From Kyrpidia tusciae DSM 2912 (GTDB taxonomy: Bacteria > Bacillota > Bacilli > Kyrpidiales > Kyrpidiaceae): a stretch of 64,000 nt of DNA. The notes beneath the pieces were generated by a model, which saw only the letters and a list, made by a program, of their open reading frames with translations, was not told the origin of the DNA and did no database searches. Numbering within the stretch: position 1 is the first letter of the stretch; every line of letters begins with the position of its first letter. The translations under genes were made by a program, and so were the position numbers. This document shows positions 35,914-44,476 of this stretch, one piece after another. The stretch lies in assembly GCF_000092905.1 (NCBI RefSeq), contig NC_014098.1, positions 496,001 through 560,000 on the forward strand, given 5' to 3'.

Positions 35914-36666
35914 ATGCACATTTCGTTGGCGGGCAGGGTTGCCATTGTTTCCGGGGCAAGCCGCGGTATCGGACTGGCGGTGGCGAGGGCCCTGTCCGAA
36001 TCGGGAGCGCGGGTGGTCGCCTCCACGCGGACACCCTCCCGGGAATTGGAGGAGCTTGCCGCGACGGGACGCGTTTTTCCGGCGGCGTTGAACGCCGCTA
36101 CGGCGGAAGGAGCCCAACTCCTGGCGGATGAAGTGAACTCCCGGTTCGGCAAGGCGGATATCCTGGTCAACAACATCGGCGCGACCGATCCCCGCAGGGG
36201 AGCGGGTTTCCTGGATATCACGGACGAGGAATGGAGGGAGATGATCGAAGTCAACCTGATGAGTGTGGTGCGGGTGACCCGCGCCGCGCTCCCCCTGCTC
36301 ATGAAGCAAGGCGGAACCATCGTCAACATCTCCACGATGAACGCCATGATGCCGGCTCCCCCCATCCCCGCCTACAGCGCGGCCAAAGCGGCGGTCACCA
36401 ATCTGACCAAAAGTCTGGCGGAAGAATTCGGTCCGAAAGGGATCCGCGCCAATGCCGTCGCACCGGGACCCACGAGGACGGCCATGTGGGAAGGTGTGCC
36501 CGCCGATCTGCACGAACTGGCGGCGAGTTTCGGCATCACCCTCGGACGATTTGCAGAACCGCACGAAGTCGCCCATCTCGTCGTCTTCCTGGCCTCGGAC
36601 CGGGCGTCGATGATCACGGGCGCCAATTACGTGATCGACGGCGGATTGGTCAAAACGATCCATTGA
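35914..36666 (+). CDS. SDR family oxidoreductase
   Basis: A 250-residue short-chain dehydrogenase/reductase. The cofactor motif is VSGASRGIG (about residues 12-20), NNIG follows near 83, the catalytic serine is in NISTMNAM, and the YSAAK tetrad lysine/tyrosine segment is near 155. VAPGPTRTAMW matches the NNAG/PG-motif pattern of classical SDRs. NADP(H) use is likely but not certain. ATG 35914 follows AAAAAAGGAG; the frame open before it lacks motifs. It begins an operon with the MFS transporter 24 bases downstream. Confidence 0.88.
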   Translation: MHISLAGRVAIVSGASRGIGLAVARALSESGARVVASTRTPSRELEELAATGRVFPAALNAATAEGAQLLADEVNSRFGKADILVNNIGATDPRRGAGFLDITDEEWREMIEVNLMSVVRVTRAALPLLMKQGGTIVNISTMNAMMPAPPIPAYSAAKAAVTNLTKSLAEEFGPKGIRANAVAPGPTRTAMWEGVPADLHELAASFGITLGRFAEPHEVAHLVVFLASDRASMITGANYVIDGGLVKTIH

Positions 36667-36689
36667 GCGTGCGGAAAGGAAGGAAAGCC

Positions 36690-38123
36690 GTGGCCACAAT
36701 CCGCAGCTCCGTTTGCAACAGCGTTCTTTTTGTCCTGTGCGCGGCACAGCTGACGATCCTTCTGGACACGTCGATCGTTCATGTGGCGCTTCCCGCCATC
36801 CAGGCGGACATCCATATCCCCACCCATCAGCTTCAATGGGTCGTTACGGCATATGCTCTGTCGTTTGGCGGATTTCTGCTCCTCGGGGGGCGAATGGGAG
36901 ACCTCTTTGGGCGGCGACGCATGCTGATGGCCGGCATGGCCCTGTTTACCGCAGCCTCGGCGGCCGGAGGTCTCGCTTCCGGGACCGGTCTCCTGATCGC
37001 CGCCCGGGCGTTGCAAGGGCTGGGGGCGGCGATGATCGCGCCCGCCGTCCTGTCACTCCTGGCCATGGCCTTTCCGGAAGGAGAGGAGCGAAATCGAGCG
37101 TTGGGTGTCCTGGGCACCGTATCCGCCGCAGGATTCACCGTCGGTCTGATCTTGGGCGGCATCTTGACCGGAGCGTTCGGGTGGAGATGGATCTTTTATG
37201 TAAACATCCCGATCGGGATCCTGGTGATCGCCCTGGCGCCCCGTCTGCTTCGGGAAAGCGAACGCCTTCGGCAGCCCGTCGACGTCCCCGGTTCGGTTGT
37301 GGCGACGGCGGGGCTGACGTTGCTGGTTTACGCCTGCTCGGCGGCCGGAACATCCGGACTGTTTTCCGTTCGAACATGGAGTTTTTTCCTGCCGGCTCTC
37401 TTCCTTCTGCTGGTTTTTCTTTTCATCGAATCGCGGATCGGAAATCCCTTGATCCCATTGGAAATCTTCCGGAACCGAACGTTTGTCGGCGCATGGATGG
37501 CCGGAGGCGTCTTCGGTTCGGTCATGGGGCCGACGATTTTCATGCTCACGCTCTATCTGCAAAACGTGCTGGGTTTCGGCCCTTTGGCCACCGGATTTGC
37601 CTTTCTCCCGCAAGAGATCACGGTTCTCGTTGCCGCCAATCTGATCGGCAGGTACGTATCGAGGGTCGGAGTGAAGGCGGTCTTGTCCGGAGGAATGCTC
37701 GGTTTCGGAGCAGGGGTGCTGATGTTGGCCCGGATTTCGACAGAAGGAAGTTACTGGAGTGTGGTTCTCCCCGGTATGATGCTCATCGGTTTTGGCGTCT
37801 CGTGCGTCATTGTGGCGGGAGCCATTGCGGCCACCGCAGGAATGGCCCCGCAGGAACAAGGTCTGGCCTCGGGCCTATGGAACACCGCACCGCAGATCGG
37901 GGCGGCGCTGGGATTGGCCGTGCTGGTGACGGTGGCCAACGCCTTTTCGGATGGCGCACTCCGGCATGAGCCGGGCCTTTCAACCCCGGTTTCTGCGGCA
38001 GGGGTAACCGGATTCAAAGCGGCCTTCTTCGCCTCCATCGGTTTTGTGGCTGTCGGATTATGGAGCGTGCTGGCCTTGATACGGAAAACGAATCCCTTCG
38101 AAAAACCGGACCATAATGATTAA
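36690..38123 (+). CDS. MFS drug/H+ antiporter, DHA2 (14-helix, EmrB/QacA-like)
   Basis: A 477-residue inner-membrane transporter with about 14 hydrophobic segments. Signature stretches: LDTSIVHVALPAIQADI (motif D1), WVVTAYALSFGGFLLLGGRMGD with LFGRRRML (motif A), and GLGAAMIAPAVLSLLAMAF (motif B). It probably exports a toxic hydrophobic compound in exchange for protons. The GTG start follows GGAAGGAAAG. It is controlled with the SDR by the HxlR regulator; such pairs often detoxify quinones, aldehydes or antibiotics. Confidence 0.9.
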   Translation: MATIRSSVCNSVLFVLCAAQLTILLDTSIVHVALPAIQADIHIPTHQLQWVVTAYALSFGGFLLLGGRMGDLFGRRRMLMAGMALFTAASAAGGLASGTGLLIAARALQGLGAAMIAPAVLSLLAMAFPEGEERNRALGVLGTVSAAGFTVGLILGGILTGAFGWRWIFYVNIPIGILVIALAPRLLRESERLRQPVDVPGSVVATAGLTLLVYACSAAGTSGLFSVRTWSFFLPALFLLLVFLFIESRIGNPLIPLEIFRNRTFVGAWMAGGVFGSVMGPTIFMLTLYLQNVLGFGPLATGFAFLPQEITVLVAANLIGRYVSRVGVKAVLSGGMLGFGAGVLMLARISTEGSYWSVVLPGMMLIGFGVSCVIVAGAIAATAGMAPQEQGLASGLWNTAPQIGAALGLAVLVTVANAFSDGALRHEPGLSTPVSAAGVTGFKAAFFASIGFVAVGLWSVLALIRKTNPFEKPDHND

Positions 38124-38238
38124 GATGAAACTGATCAGCGCAAAGAGGAAAGACCATATCACTCCCCATATGATGAACCCGTTTTGTCTCTTCTCCGCAT
38201 GTGGCGAACGGAACAATGATTTTTCCTTCCAATTTCCA

Positions 38239-38424
38239 TTATTTCTCCGAAAAATTCCTCAACCTTCGATCGATTTGTTCCAGCAGAAAGTTGCATTCCT
38301 CTACCTCAAACCGGTTCTTGTCCCTGAGAAAGAACTCTTTGCACCGGAGGACGTGTTTCTTCCATTCCTCCAAATCCTCCCGGCCGCATTGTTCAATTTT
38401 CTCCAGTACCTTTCTTCTGTCCAT
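38239..38424 (-). CDS. small helical hypothetical protein
   Basis: A 61-residue protein, highly charged (about 40% Lys, Arg, Glu, Asp) and probably all helical: DRRKVLEKIEQCGREDLEEW at the start and LLEQIDRRLRNFSEK at the end. The ATG at 38424 has AGCGGAGG seven bases upstream, which favours it over the longer frame to 38547. I do not recognise a family. It lies between the MFS and PadR gene groups on the opposite strand. Confidence 0.5.
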   Translation of the reverse strand: MDRRKVLEKIEQCGREDLEEWKKHVLRCKEFFLRDKNRFEVEECNFLLEQIDRRLRNFSEK

Positions 38425-38655
38425 GGCAAGACCTCCGCTATATCCTTCTAAAGTCAACCGCAGTTGTTCATTGTATACTACATTAGCTTTGGCATGTTCG
38501 AAAGTTTTACCGAGCAACTTCGCCAAGTCGTAATCGACCGTGAGCAACTTCGCATTCAGCCTCGTATTTGCCGTTCGCTTTGTGGAGCCGATGAGCGACC
38601 GTTATCATGCGAAGACCCATTGAACCGCGTTCTTCAATGAGGCTCCAAACCCTTG

Positions 38656-38684
38656 TTGACATTTATATCGCCACGGCCTATCAT
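38656..38684 (+). promoter_or_regulatory. sigma-A promoter and repeats before the PadR gene
   Basis: TTGACA at 38656-38661 and TATCAT at 38679-38684 with 17 bases between. Two CGATAT repeats at about 38695 and 38710, just downstream, could form an autoregulatory site for PadR. Confidence 0.75.
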
Positions 38685-38730
38685 TTAGGTCGTAGCGATA
38701 TGTCGAAACGATATATGGAGCGGGGTTGGA

Positions 38731-39273
38731 ATGTACGAATTGTTTGTCTTGGGCGAGTTGATGACGGGGGACAAACACGGCTACCGGCTTCAAGAGAGCC
38801 TTAAACATGCGGTTGGGCCCATTCGGCAAATCAGTTCGGGAACTCTGTATCCGCTCATCTCCCGGCTGGTGAAGAGAGGCTGGATCCGTCCCCGGCCCGA
38901 AGGGCCACAACAGGGGGGGAGATTGCGAAAAATGTACGAAGTGACGGAAGCCGGCCGTGAGCGCTTTCAAGAACTGATGAGGGAACCGTTGGAGTACAAC
39001 ATGGAGACGGAACTTATTTTTCTCTTTAAGATGGCTTACTTCCAGCATGTCACGAAAGACGTTCGGATTGCGTGTCTGGAACAGTATCGAGAGTACCTTC
39101 GATACAACCTGGAGTACGTGAAATCCGAATCAGAGGTCATTTCCCAAAAAGAGATTCCGGAGAACAAGCGCATTCAGTTGTTGCGAATGTTCGATTACCG
39201 AAAACATGTCGGATTGACTGCTGTCCAATGGGTGACGGAGGAGATCGAGCGAATTCGGGCTGCCGAGGAATGA
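38731..39273 (+). CDS. PadR family transcriptional regulator
   Basis: A 180-residue regulator. The winged helix is LVLGELMTGDKHGYRLQESL then SSGTLYPLISRLVKRGWI, with a wing ending RKMYEVTEAGRERFQEL. The C-terminal part is helical (about residues 105-175) and forms the dimerisation domain of the larger PadR subfamily. The stop overlaps the region of the MFS start, so the two genes are one operon and the regulator probably responds to a substrate of that pump. Confidence 0.9.
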   Translation: MYELFVLGELMTGDKHGYRLQESLKHAVGPIRQISSGTLYPLISRLVKRGWIRPRPEGPQQGGRLRKMYEVTEAGRERFQELMREPLEYNMETELIFLFKMAYFQHVTKDVRIACLEQYREYLRYNLEYVKSESEVISQKEIPENKRIQLLRMFDYRKHVGLTAVQWVTEEIERIRAAEE

Positions 39274-39287
39274 CGGGAGGAATGAGC

Positions 39288-40436
39288 GTGGATCGCCTGT
39301 GGACGAAACCCTTTATACAAATGACCGTGGGGATGCTTTTTCTGTTTACGGGATTTTATTTACTGCTTCCGACATTCCCGCTTTTTATCAAACAGTTGGG
39401 GGGCAGCGAGTCGCAGGTGGGACTGGCGGTGGGCGTGTTCACGCTGTCCGCCGTGATGTTTCGTCCGGTCGTCGGAGGACTGCTGGATCGCTACGGCAGG
39501 CGGCCATTTTTGGTCTGGGGGCTGGTTTTCTTCGCCTTGTCGGTATTCTTATATGACTGGGTGGGCGGCATCGCGATGTTGATCGCATTGAGGATTGTGC
39601 ACGGGATGAGCTGGGCTGTCTCCACCACCGCCGCAGGCACGGCCATTACAGATATGATTCCGGTCGCTCGCCGCGGTGAGGGCATGGGGTGGTACGGTAT
39701 GGCCATGACCGTGGCCATGGCGATCGGCCCATGGCTTGGAACTTGGGTCATGCAGCACCATTCGTTTCACGGCCTGTTCCTGTTTTCCACCGGCCTTTCG
39801 GTTATGGCGTTGTTTCTGGCCGTTGCCACAACCATGCCCTTTCAACCCAAAGCCACAGCGGGGAGAATCGCATTCTTTGAACGATCGGTTCTCCCCGTCA
39901 TGGCGGCGATCTTTTTTCTGACCGTCTCTTATGGGGGAATTACCACATTTTTGCCGCTTTTTGCCGAATCGATCAAAGTCAATTCCGGCGCGTTCTTTCT
40001 GGTATACGCCGTCGCTCTTACCCTGGTCCGGCCCGTTGCGGGGAAACTTTCGGACCGGCTCGGCGAGATCTTTGTGATTGTGCCGGCCCTGCTGGTCACG
40101 ATTTCGGCTTTGCTGGTATTGAGCTTCTCGGACGGGTTGATGGGCGTAATGGCTTCAGCCGTTCTGTATGGCATCGGATTCGGTTCAGCGCAGCCGGCCC
40201 TTCAATCGGCAATCTTGCGCCTGGCCCGCCCGGACCGGAAAGGGGTGGCCAATGCTTCGTTTTTTACCGCATTTGATTTGGGAATCGGGCTCGGGTCGAT
40301 CATACTCGGTTGGGTTTCCCAATACACGGGATATCCGGTCTTGTTCACTGTCAGCGCCGCTTCGGTAGGGGTTTCCATGTTGATCTTTGCCGTCTTGGCG
40401 AGACGATTGTCAAGAGATCGAGTGCCCGCCGGATAA
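39288..40436 (+). CDS. MFS transporter (12-helix, DHA1-like)
   Basis: A 382-residue membrane transporter with 12 predicted helices. The first helix is MLFLFTGFYLLLPTFPLF; motif A is GGLLDRYGRRPFLVWG, and a second KLSDRLGEIFV follows helix 8. It resembles the YwoG/YfkF-like group of Bacillus drug pumps. GTG 39288 is chosen because GGGAGG lies seven bases upstream; ATG 39282 and ATG 39270 are in frame and possible. It is co-transcribed with the PadR regulator. Confidence 0.87.
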   Translation: MDRLWTKPFIQMTVGMLFLFTGFYLLLPTFPLFIKQLGGSESQVGLAVGVFTLSAVMFRPVVGGLLDRYGRRPFLVWGLVFFALSVFLYDWVGGIAMLIALRIVHGMSWAVSTTAAGTAITDMIPVARRGEGMGWYGMAMTVAMAIGPWLGTWVMQHHSFHGLFLFSTGLSVMALFLAVATTMPFQPKATAGRIAFFERSVLPVMAAIFFLTVSYGGITTFLPLFAESIKVNSGAFFLVYAVALTLVRPVAGKLSDRLGEIFVIVPALLVTISALLVLSFSDGLMGVMASAVLYGIGFGSAQPALQSAILRLARPDRKGVANASFFTAFDLGIGLGSIILGWVSQYTGYPVLFTVSAASVGVSMLIFAVLARRLSRDRVPAG

Positions 40437-40754
40437 TGGTTCAGTCGGGAATCGGCGATGAAGCATGGCCAGGGTCAACCAGCCGTGATCATTCTTGGAG
40501 TGGAATGCTGAACAGTCCTGAAACGGGTGCATCAAATCCTTTTCATGATCTTTTTGGTCGGCGCAGTGGTTCATGGCGCTGCATGGTTGACGCCGCCGTT
40601 CGGCTGAGAAGAAGGCAAGGAATCTAGCCTGTTATGTCCAACTCTGACAACATGCTTCCGATTTTGCCCTGATCGCTAAAGCGCGTGTGGTACAAACTTG
40701 AGCCGACGAACCCGCGTCAAATCAAGGGTACTGTCAAACTTGAGTTATAGGCGA
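40437..40754. other. intergenic remnant sequence
   Basis: No intact gene. Two copies of CAAACTTGAG (40693-40702 and 40735-40744) occur near the right end, next to the break in the MerR gene, and may mark the end of a lost insertion element. Confidence 0.4.
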
Positions 40755-40917
40755 GGATGCGGTGAAGGCGGAACAATTGATCTGCTGTATAATAGCGGTA
40801 ACCCGTGACATCGTCCGTGCGGGCAGGCCTGAGCAGTCCCAAGCGGTCATAATAACGCAACGTCTTGACGGATACCCGGATGATTTTGGAAAACTCGCTG
40901 ATTTTGAACATGTCCAT
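40755..40917 (-). pseudogene. MerR family regulator, N-terminal fragment
   Basis: From ATG 40917 the frame reads FKISEFSKIIRVSVKTLRYYDRLGLLRP, then GYRYYTADQLFRLHRILA, a perfect MerR DNA-binding domain. Homology stops after ILA (about residue 54) and a foreign 12-residue tail leads to a stop at 40717. The ligand-binding part is missing. ATATTCC-GGAGG lies before the start, so a bare DNA-binding domain could still be made. Confidence 0.82.
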
Positions 40918-41230
40918 ATTCCCTCCTCACATGCCTGCAGATTGAGACCTCGATATCAAGGGTACACCTTCCCGTGGAGGGGAAAGTCAAGAGGAAAAGT
41001 CCCGGAGCACGTTCTTCAAACCGTTGGAAGGAGCTTGGTTCATGCGCAATGAGGTGGAGCGGCGGTCTGAGAAATGGCATCACCTTTCTGTCGAGGCATA
41101 CATTGAGAAGATAAACGGTGCGCCAACCGAGACCGAACCGACAATCCTGACATCATGTTGTCAGTGAACATGGTGTATGCTGATGTTGGGCCGCCGACCC
41201 AGCAGGATAAACCATGAGGGAGGAATGGCC

Positions 41231-41704
41231 ATGTTTGCGACCATTCGAGATTTTGCGGAGGAGTGGAGCCACGAGTCGGCCGCCACCCAGCGGGTGCTTG
41301 AGGCGTTGACCGACGAGTCCCTGGCCAGGCAGGTGGCCCCGGGACACCGCACACTGGGCGAGATCGCCTGGCACCTGGTCACCTCGGTCCACGAGATATT
41401 GTCCCACGCCGGGCTGCAGTTCGAATCGCTTGGAGACGACCGTCGGGTTCCCGATTCGGCCGGGACGATCGCCGAAGCGTACCAAAAAACTTCACTGGCG
41501 GCGCTGGAAGCGGCGCAAACCCAGTGGAGCGACGAGACGCTGCGGGAAACGAGGAACATGTACGGTGAGCCGTGGACTGTCGCCTTTACACTGCGCATCC
41601 TGATTCAGCACCAAACCCATCATCGGGGACAAATGACCGTGTTGATGCGCCAGGCCGGACTGCGCGTTCCCGGCGTGTACGGCCCTTCAAAAGAGGAACG
41701 GTAG
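41231..41704 (+). CDS. DinB family protein (damage-inducible DinB-like)
   Basis: A 157-residue metal-binding four-helix bundle. Histidines in LGEIAWHLVTSVHEIL (first metal His) and LIQHQTHHRGQMTVLMRQAG (the HxxxH pair) are present. The start FATIRDFAEEWSHESAATQRVL is typical. GAGGGAGG precedes ATG 41231 by seven bases. It is only distantly like the DinB protein at 30890. The function is not known. Confidence 0.85.
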   Translation: MFATIRDFAEEWSHESAATQRVLEALTDESLARQVAPGHRTLGEIAWHLVTSVHEILSHAGLQFESLGDDRRVPDSAGTIAEAYQKTSLAALEAAQTQWSDETLRETRNMYGEPWTVAFTLRILIQHQTHHRGQMTVLMRQAGLRVPGVYGPSKEER

Positions 41705-42009
41705 TCTGTGAATCGGCCGCCCTCCACCAGGTGACGTTCCCGCTCCCCGGCGGGGGGCAAGCCGGCTCGCCGTCTGCGGCCGTGGCGAAATCGTCCGGGC
41801 ATACGGGAAAAAGCCGTGAAGAAAACAGGGCAAACAACATTTGTCGGATGATCCTTGGAGAAACGCCAGAGGATTTAAAGAAATGAATGATATCGCTTCT
41901 GATGTTAAAGCCGGCTCTGGAAATTCTCCAGCGCTGCTCCAGCAGTTCCGGACCTACTGGAAATTCAACGAAAGGGAACTTGTGCTACTATCATACGAGC
42001 GGAGAATTG
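41705..42009. other. spacer without a recognisable gene
   Basis: I see no motif-bearing frame. Base composition shifts from GC-rich to AT-rich near 41820. Confidence 0.4.
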
Positions 42010-42207
42010 TTAAGTGATGTCTCCGATTTCCTGAATGGCCTTCTCCCAAACAATGCTTTCATCGATCCCGAAATACTCATGAATAAGAATATTCTTTAGT
42101 CCAATCATCTTCTTCCATGGAATCTCCGGATATTTGCCGCGTATTTCATCGGAAACATTTTTTGACGCTTCACCAATCACTTCCAGATTACGAATAACCT
42201 GCTTTCC
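42010..42207 (-). pseudogene. HepT (HEPN) toxin, C-terminal fragment
   Basis: A 65-codon minus-strand frame without a start codon reads VIRNLEVIGEASKNVSDE, then IPWKKMIGLKNILIHEYFGID and ends at TAA (42010). This is the C-terminal half of a DUF86/HepT toxin; the usual catalytic motif R-x4-H-x-Y appears as KNILIHEY, with Lys for Arg. A stop codon in frame at 42208 and no homology upstream show that the N-terminal half is gone. No intact MntA-type antitoxin gene is seen next to it. Confidence 0.78.
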
Positions 42208-42672
42208 TTATTCAACATTATATCAAAACCGTCCTGTTCTTAAAGCTGAAATGCCCGCCTAGAATTTTTCGAAACCAAGTGCATGTATCGGACACAAGCC
42301 TCGCTTGCCCGAAAAAAAGAGGACACAGGGAAAGAATCGGGAATTTGCTTGCCGAGTCCGTCAATAACTTTTTTCTGGCCGTTGTCTCAAGTTCCAATAT
42401 CCTGAGCAGCAAGACAGCCGGCTCTGCCCGGGTGCCGCTATGCCCTTCAGACCATCGCGGCATTTCGCTCCCTGGATGAATTGTGGGAGGCATTCTCCCC
42501 CGCAGGAGGCTGTCTTCAGGCGGGACTTATGGAACTTTGCTCGATGACGTTGGAGAGGCCACGTTTCTCCACTTCCACTGCCGCGGGTTGTACGAGATGT
42601 GATACATTTACCCTTCGTGGGACGTCTTCCTCATGAAGTGCCCCCCATCGACGCACGGGAGGAGGTGGCAAG
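42208..42672. other. leader region upstream of the first ECF sigma gene
   Basis: No gene found. AT-rich on the left, GC-rich near 42480. The element AGATGTGATACA (42595-42606) sits 67 bases before the sigma-factor start. Confidence 0.5.
42595..42606 (+). promoter_or_regulatory. AGATGTGATACA element before ECF sigma gene 1
   Basis: The exact 12-base sequence recurs in the same orientation before the second ECF sigma gene (complement of 50641-50652). It may be part of a shared promoter or operator. Confidence 0.4.
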
Positions 42673-43233
42673 TTGGCTGACGAAATCCCCGCCGATTTTC
42701 AGGAGCTATTCCGGCTTCATTATCCCCGGGTGGTGCGCACCCTCCGCTCCCTGATCGCAGCCCCGGATGCGGTGGAGGATTTGGCCCAGGAGGTGTTCGT
42801 TCGCCTGTACCGGCATCCTCCGGATGATCCGTCCAAAGTGGCCCCGTGGCTGCACCGGACCTGCACCCGGATGGCCTACGATTATCTTCGGGCCGTGCAC
42901 CGGCACAGACGAACTTTGGAGCAGATGGAGCACGCCGAGGGAACGGAGGAGGCAACTCCCTCCAGCGAGCATGTGGTTCTTCAAGATTGGGAGCGAACCC
43001 GGGTGCAGGGGGTGTTGCGCCAGATGTCGGAGCGGGATCGCAAGGCCCTCTGGCTGCGCCATTCGGGTTACAGCTATCGGGAGATCGCGGATTATTTGCA
43101 GGTTCCGAAGGAGCAGGTGGGTACGCTGTTGATCCGTGCGGCCGCCCGTTTCAAAAAATTATACCAAGAAGGAGGTCCCGCCCGTGGAGAAGAATCGTCC
43201 GTGCGACCCATCCGCAGTTCAGGCATTGATTGA
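42673..43233 (+). CDS. ECF-type RNA polymerase sigma factor
   Basis: A 186-residue alternative sigma factor. Region 2 covers FRLHYPRVVRTLRSL and EDLAQEVFVRLYRHP; region 4 is RHSGYSYREIADYLQVPKEQVGTLLIRA with a clear helix-turn-helix. It directs RNA polymerase to stress or envelope genes when released from its anti-sigma factor. TTG 42673 follows GGGAGGAGG. The downstream gene begins inside its last 50 bases, so the sigma and anti-sigma factors are translated together. Confidence 0.92.
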   Translation: MADEIPADFQELFRLHYPRVVRTLRSLIAAPDAVEDLAQEVFVRLYRHPPDDPSKVAPWLHRTCTRMAYDYLRAVHRHRRTLEQMEHAEGTEEATPSSEHVVLQDWERTRVQGVLRQMSERDRKALWLRHSGYSYREIADYLQVPKEQVGTLLIRAAARFKKLYQEGGPARGEESSVRPIRSSGID

Positions 43234-44476
43234 CCGGGAGGGCACGAGGGAACAGCGCCTGCGGTGGTTGGAGCATGTCCTCCAGTGTTCCGATTGCCGG
43301 CAACAACTCCGGGAAGCCATCGACCTCACCCGTTTTGTGGAAAATCGCCTGGGGTTCCTGGAGGACACTCTTCCTGCCGCGAACGAGTCCGGCGGCAAAT
43401 CTCAAGTTCCGTCCCCGGAGATCGATCAGGCCTGGGAAAGATTTCAGAAACGGATTCAAGACGAACCGGCGGGTTTTGCCCGGATGACCCCGGCCGAGGC
43501 CCCGCAGCGCTCCCCGGGGCCGGCGGTGCAAACCCAGTCTCTTGCAACCGAGCCGGCGATCACGGGGCGGGCGTTCCTTCAGGAACCCGCCGATGACACG
43601 GCCCCGTCCCGGGGGCGTGCCGCCAAGCGGCGGAAAAAATGGATCGGGGCGGCGGGGTCGGCTGCGGCCGTCGCCGTCCTCGTGGTGGGCGCCCAAGCCC
43701 CCGGGGCGGGAAAGGCCTGGGCGGCGATGCTGCAGACCTTTCGGATCGAACACCTGGTGGCTCTGCAGCCCAACGACTTCACCCAGCTTCAAAATGCTCT
43801 TGAACAGGCCGGGGTGACGCATATTGATCTGAAACAGTATGGGCAGTTGGACCGCAAAGGGGGCGGGACCTATCAGGACGTGTCCTTCGCCGAGGCGCAG
43901 AAATTGGCCGGTTACCCGCTGAAAGCGCTCCCGGGCACATCGCCGAGTGATCAAGTCCACGTGCAGGGCGCCCAGGAGATCATCCTGCGGCCTCACGTGG
44001 CGAAGATCAACGAACTGATCCACCGCCTGGGCGGAAAAAGTGTCCTGCCGACCGAACTCGAAGGCCAGAGCATCGTGGTTCGCTTTCCGATGGTGGTCAG
44101 CCAGAGCTCTCATGGCAAGCAAGGTTCCATCAGTTTAACGCAGACGAAGTCGCCCTGGATCGAGGTCCCCCCGGGGGTGAACATGGAAGATGTGCGCCAA
44201 GTCCTGCTCGATCTGCCCTTTTTGCCCCAGGATATGCGCCAGCGTTTGAGCCAGTCGGAGAACTGGAAAAGTACCCTGTTTGTGCCCTCGGGCCCGGGAG
44301 GGGCGGTGAATACCACGGTGAACGGGCATGAGGCGGTGCTGATGCGGGATTCGGCGGCTCATTTCAGCACGATTCTCTGGTATAACAACGGGGTGCTCTA
44401 TAATCTGGACGGCACGGCGGCCGATTTTCCCACCGATGCCTCCTTGATACAGATGGCCGAGGCGATCGATCGATGA
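43184..44476 (+). CDS. anti-sigma factor with zinc-finger motif and large extracytoplasmic domain
   Basis: A 430-residue membrane protein. The N-terminal HVLQCSDC (about residues 29-36) has the H-x3-C-x2-C pattern of ZAS anti-sigma domains that hold an ECF factor. One membrane helix (WIGAAGSAAAVAVLVVGAQA) follows at about 162-181. The remaining 250 residues lie outside and have no motif that I recognise with certainty; RIEHLVALQPNDFTQLQ and later parts resemble the DUF4367-type sensor regions. It starts with GTG after AAGGAGG, inside the sigma gene, and its stop overlaps the start of the ABC ATPase gene. Confidence 0.8.
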   Translation: MEKNRPCDPSAVQALIDREGTREQRLRWLEHVLQCSDCRQQLREAIDLTRFVENRLGFLEDTLPAANESGGKSQVPSPEIDQAWERFQKRIQDEPAGFARMTPAEAPQRSPGPAVQTQSLATEPAITGRAFLQEPADDTAPSRGRAAKRRKKWIGAAGSAAAVAVLVVGAQAPGAGKAWAAMLQTFRIEHLVALQPNDFTQLQNALEQAGVTHIDLKQYGQLDRKGGGTYQDVSFAEAQKLAGYPLKALPGTSPSDQVHVQGAQEIILRPHVAKINELIHRLGGKSVLPTELEGQSIVVRFPMVVSQSSHGKQGSISLTQTKSPWIEVPPGVNMEDVRQVLLDLPFLPQDMRQRLSQSENWKSTLFVPSGPGGAVNTTVNGHEAVLMRDSAAHFSTILWYNNGVLYNLDGTAADFPTDASLIQMAEAIDR

